A stretch of 8,467 bases of DNA from DASPKX01 sp035627835 (GCA_035627835.1 DASPKX010000141.1:1-8467), one strand, 5' to 3'. Numbered from the stretch's first letter, positions 1 to 7,221 are shown. The notes: generated by a model from the letters alone, not told the origin. Made by a program: numbers and translations.

Positions 1-1561
1 CACTGTTGGAAAGTGCGAGGGTAAATTGGCCAAGAGCAAAAGCAGCGGCGGCGAGCAGGTGAAAAAGCGGCTCCAATGGATGCATATCGGGCCAGGTGAC
101 GGCGAATATCTCCATGCTTTCAGGCGGGCTCACTTCCCACTCGACGCACAATCTGGCTAAATCCCAGAGCCATGGTTGTTCGCCAATGACCGTGTGATCC
201 ATCTCAGGCGTGAAGGGCGACGCAAGCGCGGGTTGAGAGGTGGCATCCAACACCCATGCCCAGGGCGCAAGTTCGCGCAATGTTCCTCTAGCCGCTTGCC
301 GCAGTTCCATCTCCTTGAAAGCGGCTTTGAGGAGATTGGCCACATCCTCACCGAGGCTTTCCCAGAGGTTCCAGTAGAGCATCTCCGTCAGGCGGTTCCA
401 GGATGCCTCGCGCTCTGGCTGGTTCATCACTCCGTGTGCTCCCTCAAGCGTGCGGAAGATGAGTGTTCCTTTACCGGTATCCCAATCCGATGGGACGCAT
501 CGGCGGCCGGCTGGCCACGCCATCTGACGGTACCCAAGGATAGAAGACTCCGAGTTGGAGTCTCTCCAGGAGGGGCAGAGTCCGTGAAACTCCCACACTG
601 CTGCAGGCCTGCCTTCCGAAACAACAATCTGCTTCGGGCGATCAAAATGTGGAGCCAGCGGAGGCCATCCGGCTTCGTCAGGGTAGGCGAAGCGTCGCCA
701 GGCCCCGTGCCCTCCATAGACAAGCTCAGCTCGCCCCGAGACCGGAAGCTCTATGCTGTTGAGGAGTTTCTCCTCTAGTGACATTCCCCCCCAGCGCAAC
801 TCAGCGGCGTTGATGGTGTGCACCTTTACCTTGTCCCAAATGTCGCGGGCCCATTCAGGACAGTGCGGACCTGGACCCCGGTCGTGTGCGGGGAAGAAAG
901 TAACTTGATCCAAGCTTACTCCTCGCGATTGAAGCGCCGCCGCCACTGAGGCCATCGAGGAACCAGACAACCCAGGCCCTTCATCGACAACGATGATTTG
1001 CTCGCTGTTTTCAGGTTTGATGTCCGCCGGAGAAACCTCACGTGAGAAGGGGTGCCCTCCGGGGCGGATGGTGATTCGCCTGGAATGAACGCCGCTGTGG
1101 CGCAACGCTGAGTTAACAACAGCCGACAAGGTCGTCCCGATGCTCCGAAGGCCAATAACGAAGGCACTTTCGGGCGTGTGAGCGGCCGCAAACCGTGTCG
1201 CCGTCACTGCGAATTGCTCGGGATAGAGGGAGTAAAATTGGAATCCTTCAGGCGCTTTTAGCGTAAGCGCGAGATTCGCGAGCAGAAGAGTTTCCAGCAG
1301 CTCGAGCTGCCCGGCCATCACAGGTGCGGTTTCGCGGATGAACGCGTCGCTCGCGTTGTCTGTCAGCGCCTCGGCTGCGCTCTTCGCGGTGGCAAAAGTG
1401 GGGTCTTTGTCAGCCAGGTCCGCTATGGCCTGCTCTAATTGCCCGCAGCCAATGACGAGGGTTCGAGAGGTGTCGGGATCTGCGGAATTTTGTAAATGTC
1501 GCAACGTGGAGATCGCCTCTTTCAATGTCACCACCGTCACTGGATCCCCGAAGACAATCAT
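1..1561 (-). CDS. Phosphoribosyltransferase-like two-domain protein, 3'-truncated by window edge
   Basis: The minus-strand frame is open from an ATG at 1561 to the left edge (520 codons), with no stop, so the C-terminus is missing. Residues about 109-240 look like a type I phosphoribosyltransferase core. They contain YPEQF (113-117), the strand/turn VIGLRSIGTTLSAVV (135-149), RPGGHPFSRE (166-175), and the diagnostic PRPP-binding loop IIVVDEGPGLSGSSM (189-203), in which two acidic residues follow a hydrophobic strand and lead into a Gly/Ser-rich loop. Such enzymes transfer or release phosphoribosyl groups at a base or similar acceptor; the acceptor here is unknown. Residues about 275-520 form a second region of uncertain type. 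The stretch with HTVIGEQPWLWDLARL (456-471) weakly recalls the C-terminal lobe of APH-type phosphotransferases. No signal peptide is visible, so it is probably cytoplasmic. The start is uncertain: no convincing ribosome-binding site precedes 1561, and the frame stays open upstream, with a TTG at 1672. It is transcribed divergently from the YciF-like gene. The motif is confident; the specific function is not. Confidence 0.82.
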   Translation of the reverse strand, partial: MIVFGDPVTVVTLKEAISTLRHLQNSADPDTSRTLVIGCGQLEQAIADLADKDPTFATAKSAAEALTDNASDAFIRETAPVMAGQLELLETLLLANLALTLKAPEGFQFYSLYPEQFAVTATRFAAAHTPESAFVIGLRSIGTTLSAVVNSALRHSGVHSRRITIRPGGHPFSREVSPADIKPENSEQIIVVDEGPGLSGSSMASVAAALQSRGVSLDQVTFFPAHDRGPGPHCPEWARDIWDKVKVHTINAAELRWGGMSLEEKLLNSIELPVSGRAELVYGGHGAWRRFAYPDEAGWPPLAPHFDRPKQIVVSEGRPAAVWEFHGLCPSWRDSNSESSILGYRQMAWPAGRRCVPSDWDTGKGTLIFRTLEGAHGVMNQPEREASWNRLTEMLYWNLWESLGEDVANLLKAAFKEMELRQAARGTLRELAPWAWVLDATSQPALASPFTPEMDHTVIGEQPWLWDLARLCVEWEVSPPESMEIFAVTWPDMHPLEPLFHLLAAAAFALGQFTLALSNS

Positions 1562-1689
1562 CCGACCGCATTGTAGCCATTGGACCGCAGGAGGTGCATC
1601 AGGTGAGAACTGATGCGCTTTCCAGCGCCGGTCGGATTGAACAGAACGGCTTGACCGGAGAAGTTCATACAAAGCGGTAAGGGAATCAT
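1558..1689 (-). other. Short upstream frame overlapping the phosphoribosyltransferase start (ATGA overlap)
   Basis: A 43-codon minus-strand frame begins at ATG 1689, with a second ATG at 1668. It ends at TGA 1560-1558, overlapping the 1561 ATG as ATGA. Its third codon positions are about 69% G/C from the second ATG onward, against about 46% for the phosphoribosyltransferase frame over the same stretch. The peptide reads as strand, loop (FNPTGAGK), helix, strand (NAV), and continues naturally into MIVFGD if the frame slips by -1. It could be the true N-terminus separated by an indel, a coupled leader peptide, or chance. Neither ATG has a recognisable ribosome-binding site. Confidence 0.3.
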
Positions 1690-1695
1690 CAGAAC

Positions 1696-1701
1696 AAGGA
1701 G
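1696..1701 (+). promoter_or_regulatory. Ribosome-binding site of the YciF-like fusion gene
   Basis: AAGGAG lies four bases before the ATG at 1706 and supports that start. No convincing -35/-10 pair was found between 1562 and 1695. Confidence 0.7.
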
Positions 1702-1705
1702 CCGT

Positions 1706-2659
1706 ATGAAATTGGAGTTACTCACAGATTTTTACATCGAACAACTAAAGGACGCCTACGACGCCGAGAAGCAGCTTCTCAAAGCATTGCCCGAAATGGC
1801 CAAGGCCGCTGAATCCCCTGAGTTGCGCGAAGCATTCAAGCTTCACGCAAAAGAAACCCAGGAGCAGATCAAACGGCTCGAACGCATCTTCAAAAGCCTC
1901 GATGAAAAGCCGACCGGCAAACGGTGCATGGGGATGGAAGGGCTCATTGAGGAAGCCAAAGAGGTTCTCGAAGACGATGCTGAACCCGAGATCCTGGATG
2001 TCGGGCTCGTCACAGCGGCTCAAAAAGTTGAGCACTATGAAATCGCTAGTTATGGATGCTTGGCCACTTACGCCAAGCTGCTCGGATTTCGCGACCATCT
2101 GGCGCTGCTCGTCCGCACGCTGAACGAGGAGAAAGCCACCGACGGAAAGCTGACGTTAATGGCTGAGTTCGGCATCAATATTGAAGCTGCCCAGGGAGAG
2201 ATTGAGAGCGAAGAAGATGAGGTGTCCGACGAGGAGATGAATGAGGGCAGCGGGCGAAGCGGCGGCCGCAATGGGCAACCACGCAGCCAGCGTCTTCGCC
2301 AGGGGCAGAAGGGCAAAGGCAAAAGCGGAAGCCAGGCGCGCGCACGGGCGGGAAAGAGTGCCAGCAAAGGCCGCGCTGGTGGGTCGCAGATGACTACAGA
2401 CCTGGAGGAAATTCGCGAGTGGGCGGAAGCACGGGGCGGGAAGCCAGCTGCAGTTCGCAGCACGGGCCGCAAAAACGGTCCCGGAGTCCTGCGAATCGAT
2501 TTCCCCGGCTACAGCGGCGGTGACTCACTTGAGGAAATCTCCTGGCACGAGTGGTATGACAAGTTCCAGGAGAACAATCTTCGTTTCCTCTATCAGGACC
2601 GCACCAAAGACGGCAAGGAGAGCCGCTTCTTCAAGCTGATCTGCGAGCCAAAAAAGTAA
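1706..2659 (+). CDS. Ferritin-like DUF892 (YciE/YciF family) protein fused to a C-terminal ISW-x-E-W domain
   Basis: Residues 1-165 match the DUF892/YciF family, four-helix ferritin-like proteins induced by osmotic or general stress, usually about 165-170 residues. Helix landmarks carrying the expected carboxylate/histidine ligands are YDAEKQLL (18-25), HAKETQEQ (47-54), KVEHYEIASY (107-116) and LNEEKATD (139-146). An acidic run (about 165-180) and then a Gly/Arg/Lys/Ser-rich basic linker (about 181-228) follow. The last 89 residues (MTTDLEEIREWAEARGG from 229) form a separate compact domain with LRIDFPGYSG, LEEISWHEWYDKF and SRFFKL. It resembles small free-standing proteobacterial proteins often mislabelled as 1,4-alpha-glucan branching enzyme, whose role is unknown. 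The protein is presumably cytoplasmic, with no signal peptide. Start ATG 1706 has a good ribosome-binding site. The exporter gene begins 27 bases downstream, suggesting one transcript. Family assignment of the N-domain is confident. Metal binding is inferred, and the job of the C-domain is unknown. Confidence 0.92.
   Translation: MKLELLTDFYIEQLKDAYDAEKQLLKALPEMAKAAESPELREAFKLHAKETQEQIKRLERIFKSLDEKPTGKRCMGMEGLIEEAKEVLEDDAEPEILDVGLVTAAQKVEHYEIASYGCLATYAKLLGFRDHLALLVRTLNEEKATDGKLTLMAEFGINIEAAQGEIESEEDEVSDEEMNEGSGRSGGRNGQPRSQRLRQGQKGKGKSGSQARARAGKSASKGRAGGSQMTTDLEEIREWAEARGGKPAAVRSTGRKNGPGVLRIDFPGYSGGDSLEEISWHEWYDKFQENNLRFLYQDRTKDGKESRFFKLICEPKK
2195..2389 (+). other. Low-complexity acidic-then-basic linker inside the YciF-like fusion
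   Basis: Codons 164-228 encode an E/D-rich stretch followed by Gly, Arg, Lys, Ser and Gln residues with little predicted structure, similar in composition to histone-H1-like or nucleic-acid-binding tails. It separates two folded domains. The reading frame is uninterrupted, so this looks like a genuine linker and not a frameshift product. Confidence 0.7.
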
Positions 2660-2686
2660 GCTCGCCGGTCCAATTAGACGAGGATT

Positions 2687-4561
2687 GTGGGACAATTATC
2701 CGCGAGGACATCGCTCGCTGCCAGTGCAGCGGCGGGCGAATCACGCGCGCGCACGGAACCGGTCAAGGCAGGGCTGCCTCCCGGCAAGCGCGGCCGCTTG
2801 CGGCGGGCTCTGGCGTTCGCGTTTCCTTATCGTTCCGCAGTCTTTGCGCTCATTGGGATCACTGTTGTTGTCGCGGCGCTAAACGCCACGGAGCCGCTCG
2901 TTCTTAAATATATCTTCGATCATATCGCGCCAAACAGCGCAAAAGAACCGCTGGTCATCGGCATTCTTTCCCTGGTCTTGCTCGGCTTGGTCCGAGAGCT
3001 GGCTTCCGGACTTTCCAACTATCTCACGTGGCACACCCGGCTGGGGCTGCATTACGCGCTCCTTGAAGCCACTGTCGGCCGCTTGCATCGATTGCCGCTG
3101 AGCTTTCATCGCACCGAAGGGGTTGGCGCTGTAATGACGAAGCTCGATCGCAGCATCCAGGGCTTTATCAATGCGGTGAGCCAAATCCTCTTCAACGTCT
3201 TTCCCGCAGTGGTGTATCTCATCATCGCGCTGGCAGTGATGCTCCAGCTCAATTGGAAGCTGGCGTTGCTCGTGCTGGCCTTTGCTCCGCTGCCCGCGGT
3301 AATCGCCGCCTTCGCAGCGCCCGAACAGATGCGGCGCGAACGCGCGTTGCTGGATAAGTGGGCCAAGATCTACTCCCGGTTCAACGAGGTGCTCTCCGGC
3401 ATCGTCACCGTCCGCAGTTTTGCCATGGAAGAGTTGGAGAAGAAACGCTTCCTGTCGCACGTCTCCGAAGCCAATGAGCGCGTGATCAAAGGCGTGACCG
3501 TGGACAGCGGATTCGGCGGCGCAACGAACCTCGTGATCATGGTTGCTCGAGTCGCGGCGACTGGGGTGGGTGGGTATTTCGTGATTCAAGGCCAGATCAC
3601 TCTGGGCACATTGATCGCGTTCCTCGGGTATGTGGGTGGGTTGTTTGGCCCTGTGCAAGGGCTCAGCGGCATCTACCAGACGGTGCAGCGCGCGTATGTA
3701 TCTCTGGATGAAATCTTTTCTATCCTGGACTTTAATGAAACCTTGGGAGACGCGCCAAACGCCACTGACCTTGGGCGTGTGCGGGGGGCAGTGGAGTTCG
3801 ACCATGTGACCTTTACCTATGAGCGGCGCGACCGCCCGGTTCTGAACGACCTCACCCTTAAGGTTGAGCCTGGCCAAATGATTGCCATCGTCGGCCCGAG
3901 CGGATCTGGAAAGACAACATTGATGGCGTTGCTGATGCGCTTTTACGATCCAGCTGAAGGCGTGATAAAGCTGGACGGCACTGACATCCGTCAGATCAAG
4001 CAAAGTTCATTGCGCCGCAACATCGGCGTCGTGCTGCAGGAGCCGTTGCTATTCAACGACACGGTGCGCAACAATATTGCTTACGGCAAACCGGACGCGA
4101 GCATGGCTGAGGTGGAGCGCGCCGCGCGGGCGGCAAACGCGCATGATCTCATCGCGCACTTGCCGGATGGTTATGAGACGATGGTCGGTGAGCGCGGCAG
4201 CCTGTTATCCGTGGGTGAGCGACAACGCGTCACGATCGCCCGCGCAATTATCAAAGACCCGCCATTAATTGTATTGGACGAAGCTACGTCTTCACTGGAC
4301 GCGGAATCCGAGCGCCTGGTTCAAGAAGCCTTGGACAATCTCATGAAAGGGCGGACCACATTCGTGATAGCTCACCGGTTATCGACGGTTGTTCACGCTG
4401 ACAGAATCATTGTCCTTAAAGACGGACGCGTAGCTGAGCATGGCAAGCATGAGGAGTTGATGGCGAGTGGCGGCTACTACTCCAAGTTGGTCGAGCACCA
4501 AACCCGCGGGCTCATTCGCAACGAAGGCGAGCCTTGGCCACCTAACCTTCCGGACATCTAA
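2687..4561 (+). CDS. ABC exporter half-transporter (ABCB/MsbA-type, membrane domain plus ATPase)
   Basis: This 624-residue protein has the length and order of a half-size ABC exporter, which works as a dimer in the inner membrane. The membrane domain covers about residues 45-330, with hydrophobic spans near 50-67, 87-106, 165-190, 191-210, 280-300 and 303-325. The ATPase domain covers about 368-605. Visible motifs are the aromatic A-loop Y378, Walker A GPSGSGKTT (403-411, Lys409), Q-loop Gln451, signature LSVGE (507-511), Walker B VLDEATSSLD with D531/E532, and switch His563. All catalytic residues are intact. The signature has Val and Glu where LSGGQ is usual. Such exporters move lipids, drugs or peptides; the substrate cannot be told. 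Start GTG 2687 follows an AGGA only two bases away. This spacing is poor, and about 40 basic/Ala-rich residues precede the first span, so the start is not certain. It follows the YciF-like gene by 27 bases, likely in one operon. Confidence 0.95.
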   Translation: MGQLSARTSLAASAAAGESRARTEPVKAGLPPGKRGRLRRALAFAFPYRSAVFALIGITVVVAALNATEPLVLKYIFDHIAPNSAKEPLVIGILSLVLLGLVRELASGLSNYLTWHTRLGLHYALLEATVGRLHRLPLSFHRTEGVGAVMTKLDRSIQGFINAVSQILFNVFPAVVYLIIALAVMLQLNWKLALLVLAFAPLPAVIAAFAAPEQMRRERALLDKWAKIYSRFNEVLSGIVTVRSFAMEELEKKRFLSHVSEANERVIKGVTVDSGFGGATNLVIMVARVAATGVGGYFVIQGQITLGTLIAFLGYVGGLFGPVQGLSGIYQTVQRAYVSLDEIFSILDFNETLGDAPNATDLGRVRGAVEFDHVTFTYERRDRPVLNDLTLKVEPGQMIAIVGPSGSGKTTLMALLMRFYDPAEGVIKLDGTDIRQIKQSSLRRNIGVVLQEPLLFNDTVRNNIAYGKPDASMAEVERAARAANAHDLIAHLPDGYETMVGERGSLLSVGERQRVTIARAIIKDPPLIVLDEATSSLDAESERLVQEALDNLMKGRTTFVIAHRLSTVVHADRIIVLKDGRVAEHGKHEELMASGGYYSKLVEHQTRGLIRNEGEPWPPNLPDI

Positions 4562-4750
4562 GAAGGCTCTACCATACCCATTCCCTGGAAGCGCTCCGAT
4601 TCAGGGCAGGGGAGCAGGGTGAGACCCTACCGGCTTTTACATGCGTTTCCTGAAAGAGTTACTTTCCCGACTATGGCAGCTTACGAAAGCTGAAATAGCT
4701 CAAAACGCCCTCGCGCGATCTGGGGCGTTCTTAGCTGTTCCGGACAAACA
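4562..4750. other. Intergenic spacer, no gene seen
   Basis: This spacer holds no credible coding frame on the plus strand. A minus-strand open frame from 5175 to 4681 covers part of it but is an antisense shadow of the next gene. It contains a weak hairpin (4616-4628) and no promoter pair that I would defend. Confidence 0.6.
4616..4628 (+). terminator. Weak hairpin downstream of the ABC exporter
   Basis: AGGGT-GAG-ACCCT forms a 5-bp stem with a 3-base loop 55 bases after the exporter stop. A short TTTT lies seven bases further on (4635-4638). The stem is short and the T run is not adjacent, so this is at best a poor intrinsic terminator. Confidence 0.25.
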
Positions 4751-4764
4751 AGGAGGATTGCTTG
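4751..4764 (+). promoter_or_regulatory. Strong ribosome-binding site deciding a TTG start
   Basis: AGGAGG at 4751-4756 lies five bases before TTG 4762. It selects this codon as the start of the GH1-RmlD fusion. A second TTG at 4758 is too close to the site and out of frame. The first in-frame ATG lies well inside the glycosidase domain, so the TTG start is well supported. Confidence 0.8.
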
Positions 4765-7086
4765 GAGGGAACAAACAAGGCCCAAACGCCTGAAACCAGT
4801 GACGGACGCCCACCCCTCGAAATCTGGGGTGGAATCGAGTGCACCATAAATCGGGTTGGCGACCGCTTTCCCGACCAGCTCATTAAAAACGGTCATTACG
4901 CTCGGCTCAGTGACATTGATGCTCTCGCGAATCTCGGCATTAAAGCTGTTCGCTACCCAGCATTGTGGGAGCGGAACCATCAAAACCCAGAAGAGCATTG
5001 GAATTGGCTGCGCCCCCGGCTCACTCGGCTGCGCGAACGCGGCGTGAACCCGATCTTGGGACTCGTTCATCATGGCAGCGGCCCCGCACACACGAATCTC
5101 TTGGATCCAGGTTTCGTCACAGGCCTTGGTGAGTACGCGGAGCAGGTCGCCCGGCAATTTCCCTGGGTTACCCACTACACTCCCGTAAATGAGCCGTTAA
5201 CCACCGCCCGTTTCAGTTGCCTGTACGGCCATTGGTACCCTCACAAAACAGACGACGCATCTTTCGCGCGGAGCTTGTTAATCCAGTGCCAGGCAACACG
5301 GCTAGCCATGAAGCGGATTCGGTCCGTGAATCCTGCTGCACAACTCGTCCAAACTGAGGACATGGGGCGCACGTACAGCACTCCTACTCTCGCCTACCAG
5401 GCCGAATTTGAGAATCACCGGAAGTGGCTTTCGCTCGATTTGCTATCAGGAAAAGTAGTTCCGGGCCATCCCCTGTGGGAGCGGCTCCTCGAGTGGCGTC
5501 TGACCGAAGACGAACTCCTGGAGTTCGCGAACGACCCGTGCCCTCCCGATATTTACGGCGTTAATTATTACATCACGAGCGAACGGTTTATTGATGAGCG
5601 CCTGGATCGTTACCCACCTAGAACACACGGTGGTAACGGCAAGCATGCCTACGCTGATGTTTCGGTGGTGCGCGCATCAACCGATGGAATCTCCGGGCCG
5701 GGCGGGATCCTTGAGGAGGTCTGGGAGCGATACCGCCGTCCGCTCGCCGTCACTGAGGCGCACATCGGTTGCACGCGTGAGGAGCAACTGCGTTGGATTC
5801 TGGAATTCCACAACGATGCTCAGCATCTCCGTTCTCAAGGGATGGACCTCCGTGCGATCACCGTTTGGTCAATGCTGGGAGCTTTCGACTGGTGCAGCCT
5901 TCTTACCCGTGATGAGAACATTTATGAACCTGGCGCGTTTGATGTCCGGAGCAATCCTCCCCGTCCGACTGCCATCGCGCGGCTGACCAAGTCCCTCGCT
6001 GCGGGCAAGGTCGAGGATCATCCAGTCCTCGGCATGAACGGTTGGTGGCGACGGCAGATCCGCCTCGTCCACCCGCCATCCACACCGGAGCAGCCGAGGA
6101 AGTATGTGAGCGTGAACGCCACGCGAAAGCCTGCCCTTGGGCGCCCCATCTTAATCACCGGCGCCACGGGGACACTCGGCCAGGCTTTTGCGCGGCTCTG
6201 CGAAATCCGTGGCATTCCTTATTTTCTAGCAACTCGTCAGCAGATGGATATCTGTCGGCCGGAGACAATCGAGAGCCTGGTGACTGGATTGAACCCATGG
6301 GCGATCATCAACACGGCTGGCTATGTCCGGGTCGACCAAGCCGAGACAGAGCAGGAGCGCTGTTTTCGCGAAAATGCCACTGGCCCAGCTGAACTGGCCA
6401 AAGTCGCGGCTCATCATGGCATTCCATTGGTCACATTCTCCAGCGACCTTGTTTTCGACGGGGAAAAGCGCGCCCCTTACGTTGAAACCGACACCACCTT
6501 TCCGCTTAATGTGTATGGGGCAAGCAAGGCGCAGGCGGAGCAATGTTCGTTGGAGCTTTGCTCCCGATCACTCGTCATCCGGACAAGCGCATTCTTTGGT
6601 CCCTGGGATCTCCACAACTTCGTCACGGTTACATTGGACAAACTGCGGAAACGGGAGCCCGTTCAAGCGCCGATTGATGCGATCGTCTCCCCAACGTATG
6701 TTCCCGACCTGGTCAACGGCACACTCGATCTGCTTATCGATGGCGAAACGGGGATTTGGCATCTGGCCAATCGAGGCCAAACCAGTTGGGCCGAACTCGC
6801 CTGGGCTGTTGCTGAGCGCTCCGGTCTCCCTCGCGATATCATCGAGCCACGACCGTTGCACAAGTTCCATTTGCCTGCGAAGCGCCCGCTCTATTCTGTG
6901 CTCGGCAGCAGCCGGGGGGAAATCCTTCCAACCTTGCAGGATGCTTTAAATCGATATTTCGATGACATTTCCGCTGTGCGTGGCCCTTTCGACGCGGCGG
7001 GCAGCAGTATGCACCATCCAATCAGCGAGATTCCCTGCTTTTCTGGCAAACCGTTCCCGGCCTCCAACCCGCGGCCTCGACTATAA
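4762..7086 (+). CDS. GH1-like glycosidase domain fused to RmlD-type dTDP-4-dehydrorhamnose reductase domain
   Basis: This single 774-residue frame carries two enzymes. Residues about 18-420 resemble a divergent family 1 glycoside hydrolase (TIM barrel). VHHGSGP replaces the usual LHHWD-type motif. TPVNEPL supplies the acid/base Glu144, VTEAHIG the nucleophile Glu332, and WSMLGAFDW matches the strand-8 region. Residues about 457-745 are an extended SDR domain of the RmlD type. They show the NAD(P)-binding GATGTLG (467-473), a central FSSDLVFDG, and catalytic YGASK (Tyr585, Lys589). RmlD reduces dTDP-4-dehydro-rhamnose to dTDP-rhamnose for surface polysaccharides, and similar domains make other 6-deoxy sugars. 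Both active sites look intact. The last 30 residues are a non-conserved tail. No signal peptide is visible, so the glycosidase half probably acts in the cytoplasm on an intermediate or conjugate. Start TTG 4762 follows a strong ribosome-binding site. The gene stands alone: 200 bases separate it from the exporter and 211 from the next gene. The true substrate is unknown. Confidence 0.93.
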   Translation: MEGTNKAQTPETSDGRPPLEIWGGIECTINRVGDRFPDQLIKNGHYARLSDIDALANLGIKAVRYPALWERNHQNPEEHWNWLRPRLTRLRERGVNPILGLVHHGSGPAHTNLLDPGFVTGLGEYAEQVARQFPWVTHYTPVNEPLTTARFSCLYGHWYPHKTDDASFARSLLIQCQATRLAMKRIRSVNPAAQLVQTEDMGRTYSTPTLAYQAEFENHRKWLSLDLLSGKVVPGHPLWERLLEWRLTEDELLEFANDPCPPDIYGVNYYITSERFIDERLDRYPPRTHGGNGKHAYADVSVVRASTDGISGPGGILEEVWERYRRPLAVTEAHIGCTREEQLRWILEFHNDAQHLRSQGMDLRAITVWSMLGAFDWCSLLTRDENIYEPGAFDVRSNPPRPTAIARLTKSLAAGKVEDHPVLGMNGWWRRQIRLVHPPSTPEQPRKYVSVNATRKPALGRPILITGATGTLGQAFARLCEIRGIPYFLATRQQMDICRPETIESLVTGLNPWAIINTAGYVRVDQAETEQERCFRENATGPAELAKVAAHHGIPLVTFSSDLVFDGEKRAPYVETDTTFPLNVYGASKAQAEQCSLELCSRSLVIRTSAFFGPWDLHNFVTVTLDKLRKREPVQAPIDAIVSPTYVPDLVNGTLDLLIDGETGIWHLANRGQTSWAELAWAVAERSGLPRDIIEPRPLHKFHLPAKRPLYSVLGSSRGEILPTLQDALNRYFDDISAVRGPFDAAGSSMHHPISEIPCFSGKPFPASNPRPRL

Positions 7087-7120
7087 ACTCTCTCCGAGGT
7101 GTGTCAGTTCAGAATGCAAA

Positions 7121-7136
7121 TGCTCCACGTGGAACA
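7121..7136. promoter_or_regulatory. parS-like ParB-binding site candidate
   Basis: TGCTCCACGTGGAACA differs at one base (third position C for T) from the parS sequence TGTTCCACGTGGAACA known from Pseudomonas. It fits the broad bacterial parS pattern TGTTNCACGTGNAACA at 15 of 16 positions. It contains the perfect 10-bp palindrome TCCACGTGGA and sits in a non-coding stretch 34 bases after a stop codon. parS sites load ParB for chromosome segregation and usually cluster near the replication origin. No parAB or origin genes are in the window, so binding is inferred. Confidence 0.5.
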
Positions 7137-7221
7137 ATTTGCTTCTTGGGTTCCTGAGTGGCGCGCATGATTCCATTGAAGGTTTGCAAGTTGTTGATCT
7201 TAGCTGATTTGCGATTTGTCT

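Noticed and set aside
176..778. 200-codon plus-strand open frame
   Set aside because: It is antisense to the phosphoribosyltransferase gene, whose frame continues through it with recognisable motifs further along. The plus-strand peptide is Arg/Pro/Ser-rich with no domain-like pattern.
1037..1046. CTCACGTGAG palindrome
   Set aside because: It shares only the CACGTG core and few flanking bases with parS, and lies inside the phosphoribosyltransferase coding sequence.
1338..1613. 91-codon plus-strand open frame
   Set aside because: It is antisense to the N-terminal part of the phosphoribosyltransferase gene, lacks a ribosome-binding site and has no recognisable features.
1651..1682. TTGACC as a -35 box for the YciF-like gene
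   Set aside because: No acceptable -10 hexamer was found at 15-19 bases spacing.
3020..3035. Second parS-like sequence (TATCTCACGTGGCACA)
   Set aside because: It matches parS at only 13 of 16 positions and lies inside a conserved coding region, so it is probably coincidental.
2879..4003. 374-codon minus-strand open frame
   Set aside because: It lies entirely opposite the ABC exporter, which has all its motifs. The His/Gln-rich translation is typical of an antisense shadow of GC-rich coding DNA.
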